Assembly: GCA_001414345.1 (NCBI GenBank)
Contig: LLCB01000191.1
Span: 1-64,000 of the forward strand
Source: Hymenoscyphus infarciens
Taxonomy: Eukaryota > Ascomycota > Leotiomycetes > Helotiales > Helotiaceae
DNA: 64,000 nt
Direction of reading: 5' to 3'
Positions 11,013-23,156 of the stretch are shown piece by piece. How positions within the stretch are numbered: position 1 is the stretch's first letter; each line of letters starts with the position of its first letter. The notes under the pieces are model-generated. The model was not told where the DNA came from. It made no database searches and worked only from the letters and a program-made list of their open reading frames with translations. Both the position numbers and the translations under genes were made by a program.

Positions 11013-13587
11013 GGGCAGGAGGATTTAGATGACACGAAGTCTTGCTTGCAGATTGCAGTGCAGGGCAGGACTGTGTCGCTATAGTGCTAAAGAAGTACGG
11101 AGTTACTCAAACGGAGGTATGCGTACCCTTTTGGGGATGTGATCCTGCAACGCGGGATCCACCAGGCAATTCCTTGCCCTTGTCCTTCTCTCGCCTCCTG
11201 CTGCTGCCCTTGTCCGTGTGGGTAAGGAGGCCGAGCTCATACAATGCCTGTACCTGGGTCTCTTCTTTGGATTTCTGCGTCGACGAGCTACTGGTGGTTG
11301 GCGTGAAGGGACCCCGGTAAGAAAGACTAGTCCCAAGCAGAGCGTTCCTCGACATGTAAAGGGAGGGCGAGGGGAGGTGGTGAGAATACTTTTATGTCGA
11401 CAGGAGATCACCTGGAGTAAGGAGAGAGAGACTGCCGGCGTGGGTTCAAAGCGTCTGCCAATTCGAGTGTCTGAATTTGGAGTCTCCACTGACGCCGATC
11501 GAATGTTCGTTTCCAAGCCGCTTGGGAAGGCTCCTGGTGTTTTCTTGGAAGGAAGTGGAGTGGAATCTCTCTGCTCTTGTGAGCTTGCCGGTCGTTTCAA
11601 GGACACGCCTGGTTGTTTAGTCCACGGCCACCCGTCAGGACATATAGGGAATACCACCGACAATCTTAGCGTGGTCAAGGCGTCGCAGGTTGGGCTGGGC
11701 TGAGAGAGAGCTGGGTGTTCAGCGGAGAATGAGAGCAGAGGCTGCCAGCTTGGACCCTGGGCGGAAAGGGAGGGCGTTGAAATTGACGGGCGATCCAAAT
11801 CAGTAGCGTCAATAGGCAATACAATAGGGGAGAAGCGTGGTCGAGTCGGGCTTGACTACTGGTGACTAGCTTGTCTAGCTTGTCTAGCTTGCCGGAATCG
11901 TCAACCGCGAGGTGCAAGAGTGTGAGTTACTAGTACGTCTGCCGTGGAAGCTGTTGTTTGGAGATGAGCGATCGATTTTAGCTCTTCTCTTGCTAATGCG
12001 CAGCTAATTCTAACAGAAGTAAGACAGACAGAAGAGATTGTCCGGTGGTATCGGTGATGAAGGTGATTGCAAGTGTAAGAGATGATGGGAAGAGGAAGGA
12101 GTGAGGTGAGTGAGAGTGTGCTGTCGATGATGTTCAAGCCAAGGTTGCTTGCAGGCTGACAGGCAATTGCTCCAACTATACCACAACACCAAATCCCTAC
12201 TAGTACGCGGTAAATATGGAAAGACAATTACTGCAAGGAAAAAAGCTGGCCAGTTTTCTGGTTATGTTATGCAGTGACAAGTAGTGGCACACAAAGGATA
12301 AGGCAGCTCTGAAAATCCAACATGGGAGGATGTCACTGTGAGGCATATGCGTCTTCCGCAGGGTATCGTATCTCACGAGGGTAGGCGAGGATATTACTCA
12401 ATCGTTCTGGATGGTGGCGTGTCCAGCCAATCCTAACACGCTTGATCACTGATCAGGAGTATCCAGGTGTTTGAATGAGATGGACAACTTCAACTTCTCG
12501 CAAGAGAAGATCAACCTTCTTCTCAAGAGTTCTGAGAAATGTCAAGGGGGGCTTCTCCAAGAGCCGAAAAACAAACATCTCCAGACGACTCCCCGCAACT
12601 GTCCAGCCTGCAGTTGCAGCAGTTTGATGAACTAGACTAGTTTGCACTTGCCTTGCCTACTGCTAGCTCTTTTCTTTTCCTGCCTTGCATTGACATACGA
12701 GTTCGCTGCGTTGCTAGCTGCACCACACAAGGTCTCCCTCCCCATCCATGCCCGCTTAAATCCAGAGCCTAGCCGAAGACAGTTCTAGCTTACGGCCTTC
12801 TCCCACGACCCCGAAAGTCGCCCGATGACGGACTACGGATGTATACTTTATATAAGTTCGACGGAATAATGAGAGACGGTGTTTCTCAAAAGCCATCGCG
12901 CATAGTTTAAAAACGGGTTTAGCCCCCGTGCTATAGATTACCCCAGTCTATACGGGATCAAAACCCCCTCGCTTGCATCCCCCGCCACTGTTTTCTCATG
13001 CATCAAAAGTTATCAAATCAAGCCCTTGTTCAGGAGTGCCCTTTGCAACTCGCATCGCATCGGCTGCACATGGCTGCACATGCACCGCAGGCTGAAGTTG
13101 TATGCCCGCTCAGAAGTACATACACTTCTACGGCCATCGCCCTCCTCAACCCCACGAAGTCTCGACTCGGCTCTTTCTCTTCATCACAGTGCGTACGTAC
13201 TTGTCTCTATTCCTTCGTATATCCAGCTACTCGGCGCCCAAGTGACGTGCCTTAAGTTCAACGGCATTCCACGGTGTATCCCAGAATGCCTCTATATCTG
13301 TTCATCATGCCGAAAGAAGGCGGCGGGACCACGCGTTGCCAAGATGGCCTGGGGTTCATGGGAGAGAAACACTTCGCTTCAAGCGACAGCGGGGATGATC
13401 AGGGCGAGGCCAATGGGCTTCAATTCCTGCTTCACGACCTCCGCCTTCAAGGTTCTTCTTCTCCCAGGGCGCTGGCTGGTCCTTTCTCACAGAGATCTTT
13501 TTCAAAGTTTCAACTCCCAAGAGCCCAGCCTCTCTTTCCAAAAAGCTTCAAGAATTAACGCATCCCGAGTCCCGACCATCTCTCATG

Positions 13588-13642
13588 CCTTCAGATCACC
13601 TTCAGATCACCTTCAGATCACCTTCAGATCACCTTCAGATCA
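13588..13642 (+). repeat. 11-bp tandem repeat, five copies
   Basis: Five perfect head-to-tail copies of CCTTCAGATCA occupy 55 bp. The unit length is not a multiple of three. It lies within the large gene-free region. Confidence 0.9.
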
Positions 13643-15706
13643 CCAACTTGAGCCTGTCTTTTCTGACAGCTGCAGTGTAACACTATTTTGTGCTACTATG
13701 CAACATTGGCACACGTTGCCAAGCTGTTAGTTACCGACCGCATCTTGCAGACGCAAATTCGAGGTGTCTTGAAACGACGGCGTGGCCAGCATGTCTTTGT
13801 TTTTTCTTGCTTCACATCTTCAATCGGCAGTTCGGTCAACATCGAACTGTAGTTGTGGATTCCAGCTCAAGAGATAACGTCCCCGTTTTCACCACACCCG
13901 TACGGACTACACCTTCTCGTCGAAGACTCGTGTATCGTGTACCGGTACGTGAACCCTCAGGTGACTGGGCAGATGTCTGAGCATCAAATTCAAGTTGACA
14001 TCGGTGCTCGGAAGAGACTCCGACGTTGACAGATATCCGACGAACGGGTCGTCGGGGCAAATAGATCTAGCTCAGAAACAACTAAGAGCCAGGACTTGGT
14101 TATATTTGTTCGCTTTGACATTTCGTCGCACAGTCGTTGTTGGACCGCATCGAGCCGATGTTCCAGAACATAATACAGAACATAATACCTATAGTCGCGA
14201 CTTGCCCACGGAGAATTTTTGTCTCAGTTTATCATCTCCACAAACCAATATATAAAACTTTCACGGCCAATGGGAATGAGACGGATGAGTTGACGGCACA
14301 GAGAATGAATGGTGGAAATGACGACGTTTACGGAGGCGTATACATTTCATCATCCTCTAATTCAATCTCTTCTAATTTCTGAACTTCGCGGGAGGCAACT
14401 TTGCATTTGCGACTCCTCCCGTAAAAGGTGCTATCCTTATTTGTCAGATACCCGAGCAAGATCCTTTGCAACCTAGACGACGAGACTCAAGATTTGAGAT
14501 AACGTTCCTGCGAATATTTTTCCAACTGCTGTATTTACCCCTTACCTACTCGCCTACTCGCCTACTCGAGTAGTAGACACGATCAGTGGTTCGAAGTGAC
14601 CAGGGCATCGAGCATGGTGCTTCAATGCACGCTGCAGACGACCTTACGAGTTACCGGCTCTTGCAGGCAACTCAAGGCACCACAAAGAACCGATTCGACG
14701 CTACCACCAGCTCTCGACCATTGAGATGTTTCGTCTTGATGAACTCTTTAGATACAGTCCCGTGGCGGATAGTATCCCCACGACCCAACCCACATTTGTG
14801 TCACCCATTGCCATGCGACACCGTCACTCAAATTAGAAAACCAGAAGCTTGGGCAGCTGGGCGTGTGAGATCAGCATCACGATGCCTTCCAAAAGTCCAA
14901 CTTGCCAGCCCAGCCATCACAATTAGTGCCGCGCCGCGGACCAACCGCTTGACTAAGCCAAAGACCAACTGCCGAATCCACCAGAAATACTAAATCCAGA
15001 TGAAGAGTCGAAGACTCAAGTCACATCACAAAGTCGAACAGTACGGAGTTTCTTTTTGGTCGCGCCAGGACTAGGACCTCCTCTATCGTCTCTAGACTTC
15101 TCGGCTTCGCAACTTTCCGACGAGTCACAACGGCTCGGAAAATAGGCAAAGTGTTACCGGATCTTCTGGAAAACCACTGTTTTGACAGCATATGCCATGG
15201 AAGGAATTTTTTGGTTTCGCTCCCATCTCAAATCTCGATGTCCATCCGTCTTACGTTGTTTCTAATCTTCCTCTTCAGATCGTCGGTTTAAGCTCTTCGA
15301 TGTCGTTTCAAAGGCACGTTACAGTCTTCCCAAATGCATGACTGGCTGAACTTTCAGCGGGAGGATCGATGGTTCATTGAACTTGGATCCTACCGAGGAA
15401 CATGCTAGGGTCATGCCTTTTGCTGTGGTGGAGGTGGTTCGACTTCAGGTTCTTCGCCGCTGTGCTTCCTTTATTCGATCGTAGATTCTGAAAGATGCCT
15501 GGCAATATCTCAGCATCCATGAACCATTGTTCGGCGCATCATCGCATACTTTTCCCAGGCCAACCCCTCATTGCAGGGGCTGACAACACCACACCATCAG
15601 ATGGCTCCGCCTCCCTCGATCTTCGTTCTTCGTTCATATGTCGTTCTTTCGGAGCCTCTAGGAAACTGAGTGACACTAGACGGCGATCAAAGAGGTTCTA
15701 TTCTTC

Positions 15707-15718
15707 CCCCCCCCCCCA
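15707..15718 (+). repeat. Poly-C tract
   Basis: An uninterrupted run of about eleven C follows TTCTTCC in the gene-free region. It is a plausible slippage or assembly-error site and has no other meaning that I can see. Confidence 0.6.
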
Positions 15719-18700
15719 AGGCAAGGATTGTTCCAGCTGAATAGAGAAGTCCACATCGCTGTCATCAGTCTCTTTGGTAACACCAAAGCTTACTATATAC
15801 CAGATGGCACAGCCCTCCTCCCCCCAAGATGGTAACTCTCGACGCTCAGATATTGCTCGCATATCCGCGATCAAGAAACAACCTTCTCTTCCTTCATCGG
15901 CTTTTCTCGCGTCATCCCGTGCGAATCATCCGCCACATATACGATCATTTGCTCTGCTCACGCCCCATTTTATCCAAGGTGCGGACTATTCAGACTTCAT
16001 GATTTGTTGGATGAGGAAGCATGTCTACGGCGCTGGTTCAGATATTGTGTGCAGTGTATCCCAAAAAAGAACACTGTGGCTTCGGACGAGGGCCCATTGT
16101 CATGCTTTAGAAGTGTCTAAATCTAAACCTGGACCGTCGCATTGCCACTAGATATGATATCGGCGCCGATGCAGGTCTATGTTTTACGAGAGGCCTTAGA
16201 ACGTTTCGGAGCTTTTTCCTTCTTTTCTCATTGATGGAGATAACCTTCCAGAACGCAAGCTGTTTTACTGTGCGAAGCAGCGAGTACAAGCTGCATTTCT
16301 TTGAGATAGCAAGAGACAACTGCACGATTACAGCATGCAGAGTCCAGACATCGTTATCTTCGCAGCACAGCTTCTTAACTTCCCGACCGACCTCCGGCTG
16401 GAGAAGATATTTTGGCCCCCGCATTGATTTAAATGATCGGGGACGCACAGCTCCACGAGGTCCACGAGCTTCTAAGGCTTGGCGAGATCTCCCCAGATGT
16501 ATGCGAGTATGCTTACACTCCTTCCTAATTCAACGACCTGCTGCTTGGGGTTACTCTCCATCTCGCACCCCCTTCTTTCTTCACCAATCTTCAATAACTC
16601 TGATTTTACTCCCAAATGGCGTTCAAGGAACCACCCACACCTTTTTTTTTTTTTTGCACTTCCTTGGTGTAAAACGTGGCATCCTCGTTTCCCGCGCGGG
16701 GAGGCTACCGGGAGAATGATGACGAGCTAAAGACGCCATTCCACTAGATTCCAATCATCTGTGCGAAATTGAAGGGGGATCAATATAATTAATTGGAGGG
16801 ATGCAAACTCACTCGAAGGAGTCTGACATTTTTTCTTCTTCGTTGGGTGTCGTGCTGTCCTGTCCGTCATACAAGAACTTTCAATATCTGGCTCCTTGGA
16901 AGGCGCAGCCTTTTGGGTCTTTCGGCGCTATTTTATTTTGTTTCTATTTGCATTTCCTTTGTACGTATCCTACCCGAAAGGGACACCCTGTCTCTTCCCT
17001 GGATTGATTTTTAGCTAGTCTGGAATCGAATCTGAGCCGGAGATGTGATGTGAATGTGTGCTAGCTAGGTCACATGTTTTATCACACAGCAGGCAAGGAA
17101 TATCCAAGTTTCTTCCCCTCGTACGGCCTACCCCGAGAGGGAGCTAGGATGGATGACCTCTGTCATATCTCGCCTATTTCCTATTACTTTTTTTAAACTT
17201 TCTCTTGGCTTTCTTTCGCTTTCTCCGGATTGTTATCGATTGAGTTTTTTTACCTAATCCAATTGCATGTTTCGGAATTTCTGGACGGGCAGGATGGTAT
17301 CGCGTGTTGCATACCATTCTGCATTTTTTACCTTTTTGAGTTTCGTGATTTGCGATGTATAAGGTTTGGGTTTACCCCTCGGAATGACCCCACCTGATGT
17401 GTGATGGACTTGAGGGCATGACGAAAAAGGGACCTTTGGCCGTGGGGGGGGAACCCCATCGCACCTTTCTTGGTACGGAGTAAGAGGGGGGAGGGTAAGA
17501 AGAGGAAAGGCCGGAACCTTGGTGGTCGCTTTTTGGGGTTCGTGGTTTGATACTTGGATGGCATTGGTTCGTATATGGGTGGAAAGTGGGATGTCTTTTT
17601 GTTTTGGTGATGGGGATTAGACCGCCTTTTTGGCCTTCTTTCTTTTGTGTGATTTTTTGTGATGAAATTTTGTATCACAAACTAGTTTTCATGGCGAGTG
17701 GATATTTACCGAGGTCAAGATGGAGAGAATAGAAGACCACAAGACCGAAGGACGAACGGATTAATGTGGGTTGGGGAAGGCATGTCATAAAATAGTAAGA
17801 TGCTTTTGTGATATCGTTTCTCTTCTCGCCTATCTTTCTTATACCTTGATGTCATGGCTTTGAATCGTCTTACCTGTAAATTGTTAGAGGAGGTTTGTTT
17901 TTCCAGATGAGAAATGGTTGCAAGTATAGATTCAAATTGTCTGCAAGATTCGCTTTCTTTTTTTTCTTCGAGTCTCATCTATTGACGGGAATCATTGTTT
18001 CCATGGGAGAGATTTATTATCTTGCTCTGAAAACTCCGCTTGGAGTTCTAGTTTCTGAGAGACTCATATTGCAAGACGTTTCGGAAGTTAAATAAGGTTA
18101 TATGTGGAAGGCGAAAGCATAAAATAATGAATTCCTATGCTTGTAGAAACCTTTGTATACAATATTGGGCTTTTGGACTTGAGGTGAACTTTATGCTCTC
18201 AATAGCCTTGTCACTACAAATAAGGGACCCGAAAAGGTTGTTGTTGTCTAGCCACAGTATCTTGGATGCAAAGACTCCAGAATCACATTTGTTGAATTTC
18301 TTCTCTCCAACATTGCGTTGGGTGTTGTTCGCGGTAGAGGGGCAATAGAAGTCTCGCTATAGGCAAAATGGTCCCTTTACTCTAAGGAGTTCCAGAAGCC
18401 TTGCTTTACTGCGGTGGGGTACAATACCACATCTCAACTACATTCCATTTATTCTCCACTTTGTCCCTATTTCGTTCATGAACTTTTTCTCACATTTCAA
18501 CAGTTTCTTTTAAGCTTCATAAATTATTTGGGTTGTTATTCTGGTCGCTCGGAAAGTCTCTGGAAAGGGTTGCTATGATCTATTTGACCTCTTTTTGGCC
18601 TCCTCTTCGTATTTATAAATTTATGGCTCCCGCTTCTTCCTTGTCCACATTTAAACTTCACCTTACCTTAAGCTTAGACTTTAGTTTCCTCTTTTATTAA

Positions 18701-19403
18701 AACTTTACTTTGAGATGGCAGTTATTTATCGTTCCTCGCTCACCTCCCCTTTCTCTTTACTTCTTTCCACCTGCCTATCTCTCTTTGTCTCTTCTTGTCC
18801 AAGATGTCCTTAAAATTGTCTAATGGTCTTTTTATATCTCTAGGACGCAACAGCACTTAGTCTCTCCTGCTGACGTCGAACAAACCCTAAAAACTCTTCA
18901 TCACGTTGATGGGGCCACAGCTTTTTACCTCTCTCTGTTAACCTTATTGGGTTCGCAGTTTATTTGCTTGTTGTTACATTGATGATTCTTTCGTTAGGGA
19001 ACTAGAGGCAGATTTTCAGAGGACCAGACAGTGCTTCCTAGCCCCCGTTTCCGATACTTGCTTATTTTCGCTAGCGAATGGAGACAGCCTAGGAGCGTTA
19101 AGGGGCCGAAATTCAACTCTTGGAGCTATATTCAGCCCTTCGACTCGTTATCATTTCACTCAAATCAAATGGGAGTACAGAGAGAAATGTCTGGCTCCTC
19201 TATTGCGGGGCTAAAATTTAGATTTAATTGAATGATTGGGGAGATCCTGGTTTACCTCCATCCTCGGTGGGTGACAAAAGAACGTTATGAAGCTATGATA
19301 AACCAGAGTGGCGAATTTCGTAACTTAGCACTGTAGTAGCTTAAGTATCATAAGAGTTTAACGAAAAGCAGTAGACAACTACAAAAAAACCATTCGTAAC
19401 TCA

Positions 19404-20840
19404 TCATGTCGACCCCATCACCATTGGGATAACCACATCCCGGTTGAATCGCCATAGCAGGATGCTATATTGCGTGTTGAATGCTGCACCACTGTAAAAT
19501 AGTTTCCCATCAAGTCCTCCTCGGAGAGCGGTTAGATCCTTGGAAACACCCTCTTTGATTGCCTCCGGAGAAGCCTGGAGATGAAATGGCGTATGTGACT
19601 CGAATATCAGCCATTCGGGCTTGGTGATGGTGGCATTATTCGTTCGTTGAATTGTGTTGATCTGCCTCACGGCATACGCTTTCACTTGGGCGTCACTCAT
19701 TGTCGGGTTATTGGCTGAAAATTTGAGCCACCTAATGGGTGAGATATTGAAGTTAGCGTTTTTCGTTTTTAGGAAAGAGTAACAAGTTGAGTTCGACTTA
19801 CCACACGTCGTCAATACCTGAACTGCCACTGGTCCTATTTGCTACAGGGCTGGTAAAACTGGGATATTGAACGAGGTATGTGCAGCCGAACTGAATATGG
19901 TAGCGCTCTCATTCGATCCCACATTTTTCACTAGTCCCGTCCAGTATCCATTTACAGTAATATACTATAAGAATACATTTTTCTCCTTAGTTGTCAAATC
20001 CCATCCCGAGAGATTCGTAAGAGTAGGGGGGGGGTAGTGAGCAGAATTTGCTTACAAGATAATAATTTCAGACCTTAATCTTTCGTAGAAACCAGGAGTT
20101 CGGGTCGACCTGATGTCGTAATTTGTCGATATGTTGAGACAATTGTAGATTGGAGAAGAACATTCGAAGTTCCAATGTACTTTCCTGCTCTCTCATACAA
20201 CTGCGAATTGTTTCCATGTGCGTGTGTAAAGTAGCCCTGACTCGAGTATCGGAGGTCATCAAGATTGAAATACTTCATTGCGTAAATTGTCGATACATGG
20301 AGCAAATCTCGGCTGATTTGATAAGTCGTAGGAAATGTGGCTGTGAGATTTTACTTTTTGTGGAATGCACCGAAAGGCACTCACAAGTCTTCCGGGACTG
20401 GACCTGGAAGGTTGTAACCCTCAAGAAGGTACTCATATTTTGATAAGACCACAGCTAAACGTTGAAAAGCATCCGCTTCCACTGAAGGCAAATTGCGGTA
20501 AACCACAGAGCCATCTCGAAAACCAGCGTCTCGTCGTATAGTGTTGAACATGGCTGCTGGCAAAGAAAAATTTGTCTTTTCCCCCGGTTTGTTGACATCC
20601 ACTGACGACATGTTCAACAAGGGAACTTTGAGCTTGACAAAAGAATCGAACACAACTGGAAATGACTGGAAAATGACAACACCAATGTCCACAGTAGCTT
20701 GTGTCTCCGGATTTATGTAGGTGTGCGTTCCGCCACCTAGAAATTCGTTGCGCTCTACAACCACCACCATTTTGTTCAAATCGACCAGAGCGCTCGCACC
20801 TCCGTCAACAATACAAACATCTCGACTGTCTCACGCCATT
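19404..20840 (-). pseudogene. Broken FAD-dependent amine oxidase
   Basis: Pieces of a flavin-containing amine oxidoreductase of the beta-cyclopiazonate-dehydrogenase type lie in order on the minus strand. The N-terminal Rossmann strand reads DVCIVDGGASALVDLNK, where the family has GxGxxG followed by a longer helix, so the FAD loop is altered and shortened. Next come the segment around VVVVERNEFLGGGTHTY (to 20381), the YAMKYFNLDDL segment (20075-20305) and the C-terminal segment ending FYSGAAFNTQYSILLWRFN (19404). One intron is clear (19732-19801, GTAAGT...TTAG). The segment expected after PVPEDL is absent, the frame shifts between segments, and a TGA lies directly before the Rossmann strand with no signal peptide. 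It appears non-functional. Similar enzymes act in secondary-metabolite clusters. Confidence 0.75.
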
Positions 20841-21517
20841 CACCATTGTTGAGGTCGATAATTGACCAGCCATGAAACACTGGGAGCTTAATGTAAGCGA
20901 AAACAGCAAATTTCACTGCTATTGAACACATGGTTTATTTAGGATGATGAAAATAGAAAGATTGGTCTTAAAAATGTGGTATTTGGTGCAATACCCGTGT
21001 CTTGGAAGATTTGAGGATTGAGACGCGAGCAAATAGAACGCAGTGTGATTTTGGGCTCAGCCGTCTTACAACAACTCGCACCATTGAGTGATTCGCTTTT
21101 CCCCTGCATCCTGGCACATTTTGAGCGGCCAGTGAGCTGTAGTGCTGCTGACAAGGATACTAACCAGCATTGGAGTGGGAGAGGGTTGCAATGTCGAGTG
21201 CTTTGCAATTGCGGACGCGTGTGCTTCCACAGAAATAGCACCTCGGGTACTCTAAAGTAGGTTAGTGCCTTCAATCACACTATTGCATAGAGAAATTGTT
21301 TCGAATTTATTCATGAGGCATAAAAGATTGTGAGTTTCGACGGGCACACATATTCTTCGGGTTGACCGACGAGCTTCTAATTACGCTTTATCAACTAGTC
21401 TTAAAGGGAGAATAAAATTTGATAGGACTATGGAAACCCTTTTGATAATTTTATTCAAAACAGAACATGACAAAGCAAGAGTAGCTACTAAATAAACAGT
21501 ACGAGGGGATAGTTTCT
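20841..21517. other. Unassigned spacer inside the relic cluster
   Basis: Open frames on both strands at about 20939-21274 have no motif I recognise. The sequence may be eroded coding DNA from a neighbouring cluster gene, but I cannot show it. Confidence 0.4.
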
Positions 21518-22372
21518 TTAAGTAAACAACTTGAACCTGCCTGGACAGCCCTTCTGAAATAGACCTTCTGGGTCGTATTTTTTGGAAGCCGTCTGAAACT
21601 TCTCGTGGTTCTTAGCTCCGTAAGATCCAACGGGACCTTGGTGACTAAAAGCATAGTTTATGTATACCTATGGAATAAGTGTATTCCTCGCTTCGGCTTT
21701 TAGCTTGATGTCCTTGGTTGCGTTTCTCGTAAAATCAAGTACGACATCGCCATTACTCTTGTTTCTCTAGATTGATATTAGTAAGACTGAGGCAAATGGA
21801 CCGTTGTTGGTATTGAGACCTAATGAGTTTCCGCTGTTGGAAGCAGATTTTTCAAGTAAGGAGAGGGAGTATGGTTGGAGCGTTAAAGAAAACAGTCCAT
21901 TTTCGACGGACTTGATGGGGTGGGGATTGTCAAAGGTCCTAAATCCTGCTGTGTAGAGACCCGACGCTTCCTTGAGCGTGTCAAAATCCGCCTTGACTGT
22001 TATGTTCATGTACACACACCTACACCAAAGTCAGTTCTTTGTACTTCATTGGAAGTAACTATGCGTACCTTACTAGGTGTTGGGGCGAGTCTGCCTGCTC
22101 TTCCGCAGCCTCTTTCAAAGTGTGAAACCGCACAGTGTTCATAATCTCGATTTGTGGCTGGATTTTGGTGAAAGGATCGAGTACTGGTGGATTCTCCACT
22201 GCGTCTATAAAATACGGCTGGTTAAACACATGATTTGTTCTCTAAATGTAGTAGAGTATCTGATACTGATCATGAGATGGATTTCTTTGCTTGAATTCGG
22301 GTCATTTAGTTCCTTGACGAGCGCTGCAATCTGACCGGGAAATTTGTCTTCGAAGTAACAAACAGTGCCGCC
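21518..22372 (-). pseudogene. C-terminal half of BBE-type FAD-linked oxidase
   Basis: Minus-strand pieces match the second half of a berberine-bridge-enzyme-like FAD-linked oxidoreductase, including the diagnostic tail YINYA...SYGAKNHEKF...KKYDPEGLFQ, which ends in TAA at 21518. Upstream are KSASNSGNSLGLNTNNGPF and the segment beginning GGTVCYFEDKFPGQIAALV near 22372. The N-terminal FAD-binding half is missing. Two in-frame TAG codons interrupt the tail region (near 21671 and 21770), and there is a frame change near 22,230. TAG in place of TGG or CAG fits CpA-to-TpA mutation. The gene is a remnant. Its upstream end abuts an MFS transporter fragment on the other strand, so a rearrangement removed the 5' half. 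Confidence 0.75.
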
Positions 22373-22908
22373 GGGTCTTTTTCGAGATTATCACAGCAGT
22401 GCTTGGTATGACGGTCTCGACTGTTCTTCCTGCAGTTCTAGCTGTACTGCCAGAATCTGACGTTACGTCTGCGTTAGCGGTCTTTTCGTTCATCAAAACA
22501 TTTGGTTTTGTATGGGGTGTGACGCTGCCCTCGCTTATATTTAATGCCGTATTTCACAACAATTTATTTCGAGTTTCATCTCTCGATTTGCGAGCTTAAT
22601 TGGATAATGGGGCGGCCTACTCCTTTGCTAGCTAAGTATATCGAATGAAATCGTTAGTCGATCCAAATGTTTGGGTTGAGGTTGTAGGCGTATACATCAG
22701 CGCTTTGAAGACTATATGGTGGTTTGGGCTGGCACTTAGTATTGCGGGGTTATTTCAAGTGGGGCTAGAACGTGGTCTGGAGCTTTCTACCGTTTTAGAG
22801 ACTGAGTATGGACTTGATAATGGCACACAACGATCAGCGGAAACAGACACAGCAGTGGTATTGAAAGTCGAGGAGCCTAGGAAACGAGTTCTGGTGTATT
22901 TTTTCTGA
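22373..22908 (+). pseudogene. C-terminal fragment of MFS multidrug transporter
   Basis: One plus-strand frame reads through the last membrane segments of a 14-TM (DHA2-like) exporter: FEIITAVLGMTVSTVLPAVL, then LPESDVTSALAVFSFIKTFG, then a final segment around ALKTIWWFGLALSIAGLF and a cytoplasmic tail. Two in-frame TAA codons (22597 and 22633) sit where related proteins have Gln (the family sequence around them is like RAQL and ASQVY), consistent with CAA-to-TAA RIP mutation. The N-terminal membrane segments are absent, because the fragment begins at the junction with the oxidase remnant. Such exporters commonly accompany secondary-metabolite genes. Confidence 0.75.
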
Positions 22909-23156
22909 AATGCCAGGATTGTTCAATAATAAAAGGTTTTCACCAATTTCTCGGACTTTACCAATAAATTTAGATATGATTTTCGAGTTAGAGTCTTTGT
23001 GTAGAGTTCTATAAAAGGTGATTTTTGGGGGAATACTTCGATACATTGATAAGCTTTGTTTTCCTACCCTACCACTTCGAGCTTCCTCATCTGCTACATT
23101 AATACCTGACTTTTCACATCTTTTCCTGCACCCCCACATCTTTGTCTAGCACAAAC

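Larger units (their letters stand above)
11013..19403. other. 8.4-kb region with no supported gene
   Basis: This is not RIP-degraded, yet I find no conserved domain and no run of frames joined by convincing introns. The longest frames (for example 13026-13730 plus and 11103-11819 minus) lack recognisable motifs; the second starts at TTG. An 82-codon ATG-started frame at 11355-11107 (minus) lies just upstream of the Far1-like start and could be a uORF. From about 16,500 to 18,900 the plus strand is T- and CT-rich, like a fungal promoter or leader, with a TATA-like TATTTATAAATTTAT near 18,610. It may hold long untranslated regions, a noncoding RNA, or lineage-specific genes I cannot recognise. 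Confidence 0.55.

Noticed and set aside
11103..11819. 238-aa minus-strand frame upstream of the Far1-like gene
   Set aside because: Begins at TTG with no early ATG in frame and has no motif.
13026..13730. 234-aa plus-strand frame including the 11-bp repeats
   Set aside because: No recognisable domain, repeats out of phase with codons, nothing linking it to exons.
16231..16719. 162-aa plus-strand frame
   Set aside because: Contains a poly-T run read as Phe and no motif; likely chance.
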